Source: Neckera pumila (Eukaryota > Streptophyta > Bryopsida > Hypnales > Neckeraceae). Taken from it: a stretch of 64,000 nucleotides of DNA. The stretch lies in NCBI GenBank assembly GCA_963969595.1, contig OZ018408.1, positions 3,407,823 to 3,471,822 on the forward strand. Reading direction: 5' to 3'. Position 1 is the stretch's first letter. Each line of letters starts with the position of its first letter. Below are positions 48,880 through 60,624 of the stretch, in pieces. The position numbers and the translations under genes were made by a program. The notes beneath the pieces were generated by a model. It searched no databases. It saw only the letters and a program-made list of their open reading frames with translations, and was not told the DNA's origin.

Positions 48880-51800
48880 CGGAAGAGGCAACGCGCAGGT
48901 GTTGATCGTTGAACCTTGAAGGAATTTTCGGCGGCTGGGAATGCCCTGTTGGGATTTCATCGACTGCTTGATTTAGGGAACCTTGAAGGGTTCTTAGGAT
49001 TTAGGGTTTAAATGACGAATTTAATTTTTTTTTGAGGTTTTAGGAAAGTCAGAGGTGGATTTGCGCATCGAGGTACGGGGTATGCTTCCATGGGAATAGT
49101 CCTTGTCCATCTGAGCGGAACAGAGCATTAGTTGATCAGGTATACTTCACGATGAATGTGACTATCCCTTCAATGTGCACTTTGTGATTGTTCTAACGGA
49201 GTTATTGGAATTATCCGAACAGGAGTACGTGCTGTAAAGTTGCTGTATTTTTTGGTGAAGGAAAATTTCGGTGTTTGTGCTGAATCCTTTGGCGAATGCC
49301 CTAGTATGCTTTCACCTAGTGCATAATTTAGGGTTTTGAGGTTAGAGGACACGGACGATCTTTTGTGAAATTTTTTGAGTTTTTAGAAAATTCAAGGTCG
49401 ATTCGAGCCTTAAGATGCGGGATTATGCCGCTGTGGGAATAATCTTGTGCATCTGAACAGGACAGAGCATTTGTGGAATGCTCATTATTGAATTATGTTC
49501 ATTATTGAATGTGACGATAGGGTGAATGTGCACTTTTTTTTTAATTGTTCTCATCAACTTCTGCAGTGACGGAAAGATGTAGAAAGAATTTGAGTTGTGA
49601 GTTCTTCAGTGGCCTTTATGAGACCTAGTTTGACCCCAACTTCATCCGGAATCTGTCGAACGACAGTTACTTGCGATTTTGGTTGCGATTTGGTCCTGGT
49701 GTACCTTTTATTTTGATGGGAATAGGGTGTGGACCTGGGGGAGCAGCCTTCACTCTTGATTGGAACAGGTCAAAATCCGCTGATGCTGTTAAGGTATGGA
49801 CACTCCAAATCCCCAATTTTTTTAGTAGCGTTGAGCATTATTAGGCCTGTCAAAATTTAAACGTGTCTGTTAGGAATGAAAGAGGACTCCAATGCACGAA
49901 AGAATGCGTTATTTTGGATAAGGCATGCAAAAAAGTATGAAGGTTCAAAGTTTTGGTGAATTACCCAAATTCAACTCTTGATGTTCAGGTGGTCTTACAA
50001 TCTCGTAATCTATGTTCCCATGATTTAAGATTTTAGGGTGGCAACAGTGGGTGTCTCTACGTCTCTACCTTGAAATAATCAAAATGGACATTCTCTTTGA
50101 GAAATTTGACAGTTTTTCCTGGATTGGGATTAGAATCACATTTATGGTGCATGCATTACCTGAATTTCGTGACAAAGAATGGCCATGCGAGTTACCCTTG
50201 ATATCCAAACACTCCTAATTTCAAATTCTTGACTCTTGGTTTACGCCACTTTTGGCGTGCACCTTCTAGTATGAACAGTTTCTACTATGGAAATTTTTGG
50301 TTTGTTGACCCCTCTGGGCTGTCTCTGGGCTGGACTGGAACAATGCTGCTCCGTAGTTGTCATTAGACAATTATTTGCTTTCATTTTCTGCTTGTGTGTA
50401 CCGAGGGTTAAAGATTTTTAACGTATAACTGATACGGTGACTGAAAATATTCTGCTTTGCTTGGGTGGAATTTTCTTCCAACCTGATATTCACTGCTGCA
50501 GTGCCAGTGTACCAAGTTGGGTTGGTGTGATCCACCATTGCATGGGGATAGACCTCTTGAAACATTTACTCAGTAGATTTTTCTGGAAAGACAACTCGAA
50601 GTTGCATCTACTCACTTTGATTAAAATTATTTGGAATCTCGTGGAGTTAGTTATGAGTTTTTGTGTTGATAATTTTCGTCTTAAAATGTGCTCTGAAGCT
50701 TTTTAGAATCGCGGCAATTTAGTAAACCCAATTTAGTAGATGAACTACTCTCTTACGGAGAGTATCCACAGGGATGAGTGCTTAAGTAGGACTCAATTGA
50801 CATTTAGGAAGCATCGCATATGAAGATATTCTGGTAGGGCTTTTTTTTCCATTCTTCATTTGTCTCTGAGGTGGTTGGAAGAATTTGGTTGAGGCTACCA
50901 AATTGCCTATATAATCTCATTTTCCGCTTTCAATTCCTTCACCAGAACCAAAAAAATTATTGAAATTTGATACCGGTATTTAGAAAGGACTTGCCATTTT
51001 TAAGGATTTCATTCTGATTGTGTGTACTCAATTGCATATTCTGTTGACACAAAACCAAAACCAAATAAAAACCAAAACCAAGTGCAAACCAAGGCCCTTA
51101 CCTTATTGTTGAAATATTCATCATATTGTACATGGTAGAACCACTCACTGCCAACCAGTTCCCCATACCCAACATGTACCCAACATGTAGGGTGCATTTA
51201 ATTCCAACCAAGGTTGCCACAAATTTCCAACCAAGCTTGGAATGTGATTTTTTTGCCTTTACTAGTAAATTCATGACACATGTCCCAAAGTAGTGAGCAA
51301 GAAAGTACGAAGTAGTGAGTGATTCAGTAATTCTTGAATGATTGGAATTGGTAGAGTCTATGTATTGGGTATGGATTTTCAAGCCAACTTTTGGCTTCCA
51401 AAATTCATAGTAATTTGAATTCAAGGGAAAAAATCATGAAAACTTGACAATGTCTGTCATTTCTATCTTTCTACAGAGCTGAAAATTAATATTACCTTCT
51501 AAGTTACTGCTCCAGAACATGTGCGGCGGAATTGCTTTAAGTGGTCAACTATGGGTGGTTCTACCATACCTTACGTACTTGGGACGGCTTCATGAGTGAA
51601 AAGCTCATATCAGCAAGGCCCTGATGGCTTCTGTCAATGCATCGTGGTCGTCTTATCAGAGTGCGGTGATTTGTCTGCGTCGTGTTACAGTATCAGTATA
51701 TCAATCTATAATAGGACTGGCGACTGGCCTAAATTATTGTTATCTCGGCGACTTGTACATGGCGACTTGTTTTTTTCTGTTTAATGCAGTGGGTCTCCCA

Positions 51801-54649
51801 TTTGTTCAAAAATTAAAAATTAAAAAATATTGTTAGCTCACCAGTCACACAGGCACTGCAGCTTCTACTGGACAATTGTAGTACCACAGTAAGCTTACCA
51901 CACATCGATCTGTGGCCCAATTGAATCGACCTTGAGGAAAGGAGTTCAGTCGATGTACGTAAGCTTAATTTTATAAGGTGGAGAACTGAACTGGAGATGC
52001 ATGGAGCAGAGAAATGCAATTAAGACGACCGACCTGTCCAGGCCTGCCTGATGTTGGGCTCCCTCTCTGTCATCCCAACACGTCATGCTGATGTGCGTTG
52101 GCAGCGGCCGTATACGGAGGAGCTCTCTGGCACACCTTGGGAGTTGACCAAATGAATGTGGGAGTAGTGAAGGCAGGGAGAGGACTACCGATAGCAGGAG
52201 TGTGTCCGGCACACTCTGCACTTAAGTTAAGCTTGCAGCTTGCACGGAACACCTGTAAGTTAGACTCTGCAGTTTGCACATAAGGTAGACTATCAGCCTC
52301 GTAACAGCATCTCCTGCAGACCTCCAAATAAATTGCTCCTTCAATTGAGATCTGTCTAATTTAAAGGGGATGGCCACTTGAATCCCCAACAGTACAACTC
52401 ACTCCAACCAATCACAAGTCACAAAACTTGAAAAAACAATACGTAAGCTATGACAATTGCTAATCCCAAGAGATAAAATATAGATTGTAGAGAACACAAA
52501 AGCTCCTTATGGCAAAGTTGAGGGGTGAAAGTGAAGGTCGAGCCTAACATACACTAGAATTGATTGCTTATCATCCAAAAATTTAGAGAGAGGGGATACT
52601 TGGAGGGCTGTGGGAGATGTTCTAACATTGTAGGACGTTAAATCCATCTCACAAAGTGAAACCAATAGGGCAAAATGAGGTTCTCAGGGATAAAAGTAAA
52701 AAAAAGACCCCTATATTTGAGCCGTGTCTAGGGATACTTTCTAGCCCCCGCCTCCCCCTTGCTAATTTGGGGCCTTTGATTGCAAAAAATGAATTCAAAT
52801 TTGCAAAGAAAAAAACCATCGGAAATAAAAAAATTCCTACATTTATCCCGGGATAAATACAACCTGTTGGTCCCACTTCGTAACATTGTTAATCAATGCT
52901 GGGGGGGGGTCCTTTTGATTCCCCGGAAAACGGGAGCCCCAAAGCATTGAAACTTCTGAAATCATTGTTGAATCAAGCAGAGTAACCATTCAAAGTCCCT
53001 AATCTCTGACACAGCCTGACCACAACTTTCGTTCAACCAACCAATAGTTTTGGCTACATTATAACTAAATCCCTCCCAAGCATTTAGGGAAGGATTATAC
53101 CTTCTTGAAAGGGGAAGCTTTATGGCCAATAAACAATGCTATGCGGGCAACGGCCATATAATATAGATTTGCATTTTGGATATCTTGCGCAATGTGCTTA
53201 TTGTAGTATGTATTTTTCAGAGAAAGAATTCATTTAATTGATTGAAATACAAGTGAAATCATATTAATCTAACAAGAATTAAAATTAATAAGGATTTTCA
53301 AACACAATTGGTGAAAAGTATAAAATTGTTAGTAGGTGGGGGACATGACCATCTTAAAAAGGTTCAAAAGTAGTGACCTACCCTACTAATTCCGTTTGAT
53401 GAGTGTTCTAAAAACACAAGTTCAACATTCTAATAGCACCTCTGTTATTGGCTGAATCTACAAACTTGTTTTGATAAGCATTTATTTACAACTAAGTCAC
53501 CTAAACCAACATTTACTGAATTATATCTTTATCGACCTTAAACCATCCATAAATAGATATGAACCTCATGTCATTCTCTAACAACATCACCCCATTGTTT
53601 GCCCAAAGGAAATGACTTACACAATCTATAAATATGGGTGGGAGACTAGCGCAAATAGGAGGTTTCTATAGATGGTGGAATTGGGTGATTGACAGCATTG
53701 GGTTGTTCTACCTTAATGTGATTACTAATGTTGATGGACCTCTTGGCCTCTACCCTTTAGTTTCTCTAATCACTAAGATAGGCGGTCCTTCATGGAATTA
53801 GTTAAAAAATTTTGAAGTTGAAAGTCAACTGTCAATAAACCCGTCTACATCCTGAAATGTATACTTCTTATACATTGATGGTGCATTCAAAAAAGAAAAA
53901 TGTACCTCTACATTAGAAAAATTTGGAGATTGGTGTGTTTTAGGACTTCCTCCCTAAAAAGTTAGCAGTATCTAGAATCATCTGGCTAATGTTTGAGCAT
54001 AATTGCTATTTTTGAATTTTTGTAAAAAGCATTGTAGGATTATCTTGGTAGTCAAAAGGGGGATTCTAAATTCTCATAGAAGGCATTTTATGACCCCATA
54101 TGAATAAGTTATGAATTCTCAAAGTGCTAAAAATAAGTATATCCAAAATTGACCATAGGCTCTCATAAATAAAGAATGTGCAAGAACATACAGGGATGGT
54201 TTCAAGTCATAATTAATTAGCTTATCCTTCCCTTATTACTTTTTGACATTGTGAAAGAAAAAATATTATAAAAAGGGTGTGTTACAAAAACATTATCATT
54301 ATGAGTTAGGCCCCTGCTATCCTATTTTATCATTGCCTATTAGTTGTATTTTGGCACTATGGTTGATGACTAGTTTAGAATATCTCGAGTTTGCTTTTTA
54401 CTAGTTTGCCCTGTGCCATTGCCACAACCAAAACAAAAGAAAAAATATTTTTTTATTTTTTAATGCATAAAAAACTTCAAAATATAATAACTTTCACATC
54501 GTAGCTTCAATCGCCACGAAACCAAGCTCGTCCACCCCTCCTTGCCAAGAGCTTTTCAACGATACCAAGAACGTGGGCAAAATCAAAGCATAAGTAACTT
54601 CATAATTTTTTGACTGATAAATACTTCGAAATTCAATAACTTCTGCACT
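48880..54649. other. Mostly non-coding, moderately complex region
   Basis: 48880-51000 is less AT-rich than neighbouring spacers and contains telo-box-like TTAGGGTTT near 49001. 49629-49793 is exon-like (reported separately). 51600-52350 has another higher-GC patch without a recognisable product. A perfect palindrome, ATTTATCCCGGGATAAAT, is at 52841-52858. A copy of the dispersed repeat shared with 57758-58060 is near 53985-54230, and an inverted copy of the 21877 repeat is near 54490-54580. Confidence 0.4.
49629..49793 (+). other. Exon-like open segment, 55 codons
   Basis: It lies between an acceptor-like CCTAG and a donor AAG|GTATGG and stays open in one frame. The translation is complex and non-repetitive, starting FDPNFIRNLSNDSYLRFWLR and containing the hydrophobic, glycine-rich part VPFILMGIGCGPGGAAF. 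It looks more like a genuine exon than a random ORF, but I recognise no family and the frame does not join directly to the donor at 48800. Confidence 0.3.
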
Positions 54650-55467
54650 GTAACCATCCAACCGTAAGATCTTATACCTAACTAGTATGACAATGTGTGG
54701 AAAAAATTTCAGAATTTTTGACCGCACATATTGCAAGATATCTGCGTTTAAAGTGAAAAAAACAAGTTTTTCAGCACATTGCGGGATTTTTTGACTTTAA
54801 ACATTTTTAACTTAAAATTTTTGCACTACAGCATTTTGAGCTTTAAATCTTTATAGTGGAGAATTGAGTTGAGAGTCTAGGGGAAAAAAAATTCAAAAGA
54901 ACTTAAATATCATTCTTAAGAAAATTGTTAAGTAGAAGTAGGTACAAGATAGAAGGAAATCTAAAATATTCATATATTTTAGATGGATTTAAAATGCACT
55001 AATTCCAATGGTGAGATTGTTCTAGAAAATAAACTAAACCATTACAAAAAAAAAATTTTGAAAAATTACAAAAATTGCATTTTGAAATGAATCCTACAAG
55101 TTATTTTTTTCAAGAAGATACTCTAACTGCCCGAAAAACAAGAATGTCCATAACTTCCTTCTAACAAGTCCAAATGAAATGAATCAAAGCTCTCCAGATA
55201 GACAAAAATATAATCTATGAGTAAAAAAATATTTTCAGAAAATTCAAAATTTTGCAAAATTTTTTTGCTACCCCCCGTCCCCACGCATTCCAAGAAATGG
55301 CATAACTTCTCGCTCGAAGGTTCGATTTCAAATTTTTTTTCCGCCACATACCTCTCTCAATTCTTCACATTCACAAAAAGTTTTAAAAAATCAAGAGAAA
55401 ATTTCAGCCCGTAGGTACCTGCCCGAAATCCCATTTGTCTTCCAAACGGACAATGGTCCTTTAGGGG
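54650..55467 (+). mobile_element. Copy 4 of the TTAA/CCCCTAAAGG family, 5' end replaced
   Basis: It matches copy 3 from the block CTAACTAGTATG onward and ends at CCTTTAGGGG with TTAA at 55468-55471. The left terminus is missing: the DNA before 54650 belongs to the unrelated 21877-type repeat. Confidence 0.7.
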
Positions 55468-55471
55468 TTAA

Positions 55472-56696
55472 GGTATAGATTCACGTGAAATTACAACTTA
55501 AAAAATATTGTCATTCAGAGTGCAATAGAAAATCAAGTGAAATAGACACCTGAAACATTTGGATTTGGAAATTAGATGATCACCAATATAAATCCATTGC
55601 AAATATATAATATTTAAAATAAATAGTTCACACTAAAGGTATCGTTAGTAGTTTGCCTAAAATGTTAGCGCGTTATGTTTTTCATCATCTATTTGTGATA
55701 TTATATGGTAAATTCATCCCTAGTTTCTATTCCAAGTTTTTCACTCAAATAAATTTGTATCTTTATTTTGAATGACTTTGAACTCTTTAGAGCATTGCTA
55801 CCAATTGTACTCAATTTGAACACGGCATCTAGAAGCGGCAAGGCACTTGCTACCTCGTGAGATGTAGCGGTGTACTCAAGTCCTGGTGCTTCGCACCAAC
55901 CAACCCTTAACCATTGAGCACCCCATAGGCCAAAATGTGGCCTCTCAGTTCAGAAAAGGTTTCCTTGTTTGACCATTATAATCTTTTCAACAATATCGTC
56001 AAAAGAATGTGTCCCTTTCCTTAGAGCTCTAGGCCTATCTCCACTACCAATTGGTACGGTCAGTTTATGAGGATCTTTTTTAGGTAGTAGTTTGACTGGA
56101 ATGAACTCTAAAAGGTCTGGATTTTAATATTTTTGCGTTGGGCCCCCAAGGGTTAAAATCATCGCTAAAGTTATTCCCTTTCTTCTCACACCTCTCACTA
56201 GCCTCTATATCTTTTACTAAGGCCATAGTCAAAGTTGACCAAGTTGACATGAGTGTAATATTGCCCAGTACAAAGGCCCTCCTTTGCCAAGAAAATATGG
56301 GAGTGACAGTAAGAACATTACAACTTGTATCATAAATGGGTGCTTGTGTTGAGCTGTTTTTTCTCTGGATAAGTGTGGAAAGGCTGGAGTGGGGTTACCA
56401 AGGTCGTCGGCAAGGTCTAGTGGTCATTGCTTTTACTGACAATTTGGTCACTAAATGACTTATTGAAAATTTAGATAGGCTCCTAACAATTTGGGTAAGT
56501 TCCTCCAAAGATCTTTCTAAAATTATTGAATCAATATTAATATGAACCCCCTTTGATAGAATATATTTATATATATTTGTTTTCTTGTGCCTAAAATAAA
56601 AATTTGTATCATCCAAAGATTTTGGTAGGGCATGCAACTTCTAATAGCCTTTGCAAAACTCTTATAACTACTAAAATTTGGAAAGCCATTAGAGGA
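55472..56696. other. Spacer with possible SINE
   Basis: No genes are visible. A tRNA-like segment at about 55800-55935 is listed separately. Confidence 0.4.
55830..55935 (-). mobile_element. Possible tRNA-derived SINE or tRNA pseudogene
   Basis: Read on the minus strand, the segment begins GGGGTGCTCAATGGTTAAGG, close to a pol III A box of tRNA type. About 35 bases on comes GACTTGAGTAC, a weak match to the B box. The short palindrome GGTGCGAAGCACC lies between them. No cloverleaf with a clean anticodon stem can be drawn, so a functional tRNA is unlikely. Confidence 0.3.
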
Positions 56697-56979
56697 GTTT
56701 TGGAACCTCCAAAAGATTGTTTCAGGGTTGTTCTCGTTATTGGGAACCAATGTCCTGTTGTCATAATAAAATAATAATAAAAATATTAAATTATTTTTAA
56801 AATATCAAAACATTATTTAATAAAATTAGTTATTTCAAAAAATATATTAAAAAATTAGTTATTTAATATGGAGTAATATTTGATGTGGGAGTCTCTTGGC
56901 CAGGTCAGATTGGAGTTTCCACAGAGTTCCCAAAGTTCCTACATTTCAAAAACTTGCGGTCCAAAAATCCTCTAAAGTT
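56697..56979. mobile_element. MITE of about 280 bp, CATTAGAGGAG family
   Basis: The left end CATTAGAGGAGTTTTGG and right end (complement CTTTAGAGGATTTTTGG) are inverted. Internally it has GTTCCC words and an AT-rich core, like the copies at 34485, 40721 and 43513. Confidence 0.65.
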
Positions 56980-57159
56980 TGTAATTAAGATGACATTGGA
57001 TGTCACTACTTCATCATGAGAATGTCAAAATTGTAAAAGTCTATCAATCCTCTTTAGACATGTCAAAATCTAAAATTGAGATCATGAAAAAAATATGAAG
57101 TTAATGAATGTAATCGTATATAGCCACAATCAATTTATAGCTTTTCAAAGTCTACCCTA

Positions 57160-57408
57160 CACAAAATAGTGAAATTAGGTTGCCTCTCACTTGTTTATCA
57201 ACATTCTGCACTATATAAATATTTACAGTTACTGTAGAAGGATGCAACAATGAAGGAATGATGTGTCTTGTATGGGTTGGTGTATTGTTCATAGCTCCGG
57301 TTTAGAGAATTGCATGTACCTACATGTGGACAAGCAATGAGTCAAAAGGTAACTTCTCTCCGTATAGGCAACCTAATTGTTAAAGCAACCCAATTTCACT
57401 ATTTTGTG
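57160..57408. mobile_element. MITE of about 250 bp with CACAAAATAGTG ends
   Basis: The ends CACAAAATAGTGAAATTAGG and its complement near 57390-57408 (AATTTCACTATTTTGTG) form inverted repeats of at least 17 bp. TA dinucleotides sit directly outside both ends, as for Tc1/mariner-type MITEs. Confidence 0.7.
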
Positions 57409-57757
57409 TAAAATTTCTTTCAAGTAAATTTTTAATGTGATTTTTCCTAAAGATCTACTCAACTGTATCCCCAAAACATTATCAAAAATGTAAATTATTA
57501 AATGTTTGATCTTGGACTTCAAACCATAAAACTTACAACTTTTGACTCACAGTGCAGATTACCATGAAATTTAAATTAATGCCCATTGAATATGAATTTT
57601 ATACATCTCTCCAAAAAAAATTCAATGAAAATTTAAGAAATATGAATTGCTAGGAATCTGTCCAAAATATAAACAATTGGAATTTGGATGCAAGGAATAA
57701 GAGTTTAAGGAGAGCCACGTGCCTAGTTGAATCATGTATTGATTTACTCAAGTGCTA

Positions 57758-58060
57758 TAAGGTAACTACACCTAAAATTGCATGGTTCCTAAAATTGCAT
57801 GGTTCCTAAAATTGCAGACTGCATATTCTTGCCTAAAATGTACTCCCACTATTCATGTGACTCTATGATCGCTTTTAGGTGCACCTATTTTTAGCACTTT
57901 GGAAATTCGTAGTTTATTCACAAGGTGTCCAAAAAATGCATTCTAAAAGAATCTAGAATCCCGTTTTGACTACCAATGGGGCCCCACAAAAAAAATTCAA
58001 TATAATAGTGAAAACCACATTGAATTGCTTAACTGTGCAATTTAAGGTGCAGTTACCTTA
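57758..58060. mobile_element. MITE-like element with TAAGGTAACTRCACC ends
   Basis: The left end TAAGGTAACTACACCTAAAA and right end (complement TAAGGTAACTGCACCTTAAA) are inverted over about 25 bp. Diverged bodies recur near 33590, 44820 and 53985. Just inside the left end a 17-bp unit, CCTAAAATTGCATGGTT, is repeated almost three times (57771-57816). Confidence 0.65.
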
Positions 58061-58679
58061 GTGCAAGATAAGGATACAAAAGAAACGTCCATTTTCTTAT
58101 TATGTATTAATTTTTATAATTAAGCTGGTCAAATTTCATAGGAAAATAACTCCAACCACTCTACATAGTTGACTATCACACTTTTGGAACCGCCGTCAGA
58201 TCATGTAAGTAGTCCCTCAAACCTTAGTGCACAATAAGAAAAATATGTTCTTCAATGACAACACTCTTCCAAGTTCCAAGATATCAAATGTGCTTAGCAA
58301 TCAATCCTTAATCAAACTAACTCTCTCTCTCGTATATAAAGACATCACTGTATATAATAAAGAATCATTGACATTATTATATAAAGAATCAATTTGTTTA
58401 GGTTCCCAAGTAGGACTCCACAAATCTAGTTTTAAATTGGTTAATTTATTAGAATTGTAAAATGAGGTGTGATGAGTATAGGGACAGGGATAAGGTGGTG
58501 GTGTAAAGAGCATTGTTTTTTTAGGGTAATTTGTGTATATTGGAAAGTATTTGATTGTCTTCTAATTTTCATTTGTATAGTAGTATGTAAGTGGCACATT
58601 TAATGGCAATGTTAGAAATGTGTGTTTTTTATAGCTGAAATGGGGATTTCAAGATGTTGGTGAAGTGATTATATGGATG
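58061..58679. other. AT-rich spacer
   Basis: No gene or element ends were recognised. Confidence 0.4.
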
Positions 58680-59150
58680 GTGTATAAATCATGCCACAAT
58701 CTCACCATTGCAATTATTGTGTTTCAATTCCATCTTAAAGCTATTAAGAATTTCGTTTTTAGTTCAATTTTAGACCTATTTTTACTTAACAATTTTTTAA
58801 AGAATGAAAATCAAGTGTTTTTTTAGTTTGAAATTTTCCTAGACTTTCAAATCAGTTCTCCAACATAAAAATTCTTAAATTCAAACTATATAGTGCAAAT
58901 TTTTTCCACAAATGTTGGTCAAAGTCATCACAACATTCAAAAAACTTTTTTTCCAACTTTGAATGCTAATATCTTCCAATTTGTACACTCAAACTTCATA
59001 AAATTTTCACCACATGATCTGAGACAAGTCAAGTACAAGACCCAATGGTTAGATTCTAAAATAAAAAAATTCCTGTTTGCCTTTGGTCACGCAACAAAAT
59101 GGCAGTTTTCAGTGTTTTTTGACAGAGAAATGGCCTTGGGGCTTTAGGCG
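58680..59150 (-). mobile_element. Copy 5 of the TTAA/CCCCTAAAGG family, inverted and truncated
   Basis: Only the 5' half of the element is present, on the minus strand, ending at GGCTTTAGGCG next to TTAA (59151-59154). Internal blocks such as the AAATTTTTTAAAG and CCACAATCTCACCATTG regions match the complement of copy 3. Confidence 0.6.
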
Positions 59151-59154
59151 TTAA

Positions 59155-60624
59155 ACCAATTGCAATCCTGTAAGTTCCCGAACATAAAACCTGTTGTTGT
59201 TGACCATTTTTTTTTTAAGGTTAAACCTACTGTCTGGGAAATGGTGAAAAAAACTATTGTTGCTGTGATCAAGTTTCCTGTAACCTGGCACACGCAACAT
59301 TTGAAGGGTAGTCGTGTTCAATGCCGACCGTTGCTGGTAAAGGACTCCAGAATAATGTTTTACTCTGCAGTCTGAACTGCCATTGCCATGACTTATGGCG
59401 TATTATCCAGTTGTAGGTGCTCGAATGTACTGGAACTAATTCTACGCATACACATAACTTATACCTTTAGCACCTTGTTGATGACTTGTTGCACAATCTG
59501 TAAGGCTGAAGTACCTATTTGAAGTAAGTTAGTTCTGATCCACACAACCGCATTACTGACGCTCGGTTTCTGTTCTTCCCTGCCTTCGGGGTGTTCACGC
59601 ACAACCCATTACTTTTCCTCTCCGCTCAAAGCCCTGACTTCGCTTGGGAGTGTAACAGCCTCCAGGCATTTTTATGAATAAAAAAAAGATTCCACCCTCG
59701 ATGGTTTCTCCAACCTGAGTCGCTAATGCTGGCGCAAACCTTGTCAACAAACAAGATACATTCAAATAATGATTATACTCATTGTGAACCTTCAAATCGC
59801 ACTCTGAAATTACACATTTCAGAATATGTAATCAGAGGGTGAATCTTCAAAATCTGCCGTATCTTTTGTACACATCGATCGGATTGGGCACCTTCCACAT
59901 GTCACGCATAGGAACTTATTTATCAGTCCTGGAGGCAGTTGTAACTAAAGAGGGTTGGATGGAGAACAGAGTTTCCAAGCTGGTGCCTCCTTTTAGTCAG
60001 CTTTCTCCGTTTTGATTCTGTCCCTCTGTCCACTGGACAGACTATAGAGCTCATTAAATTTGTCTGCGGCTTTGACATGCAGCTCGAGCTTTTCGTCAAT
60101 GCTCCACCTTGTGAGTGGGGAACTGGGGATACAGTAGTGAGCAAGACTACATATTCATGGGGAACTAGCTGTACTCGAATTACACATTTACATCCCAGCA
60201 GCAGCAACTTGTGTTTCTGGAATTGATGAATTGAATATTCATAGCTAGAGTGCTGGACTCACTCAAGTCTGCACATCACTCAGTAAGCTGAAGGCTGAAT
60301 TCGCAACTGAAGGGACCTGCTAGTGCAGCTGACAGTTCCATTGATAGTATTCTGGTATATTCATATGAATCTGGATGTGGATATAAAGCTCATGAAAAGA
60401 GGACTTCTCTCATAGGAACGAACAGTAGAAAGAATCAGAGATGCCGTTGGTTTTATTCCTTTGAACAAAATTGACAATGAACTTTCCTAATAGAATCGCG
60501 GACCCTCAGCAGGACCAACAAGCAGCCCTTAAGGGATACTTGACTGGAATCTAACAAAACAATAATCTGATTCAGTGTACCATTATAGAATTTAAGAAAT
60601 AAAAATTATGTATAAATATTGCTA
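59155..60624. other. 3' flank of the transporter gene, with a possible orphan exon
   Basis: A region of higher complexity than the repeats to its left. It presumably includes the 3' UTR of the minus-strand transporter and the exon-like segment at 59993-60107. Confidence 0.4.
59993..60107 (-). other. Orphan terminal-exon-like segment, 37 codons plus stop
   Basis: After an acceptor-like CACAAG the minus strand reads WSIDEKLELHVKAADKFNEL and onward to SSGQRDRIKTEKAD and a TAA at 59993-59995. The charged, helical translation and clean splice border look like the last exon of a gene, but no upstream exon was found between it and the transporter. It may be a pseudogene relic or part of an unseen gene. 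Confidence 0.3.

Noticed and set aside
52841..52858. 18-bp perfect palindrome ATTTATCCCGGGATAAAT
   Set aside because: Isolated, with no surrounding structure. Could be chance.
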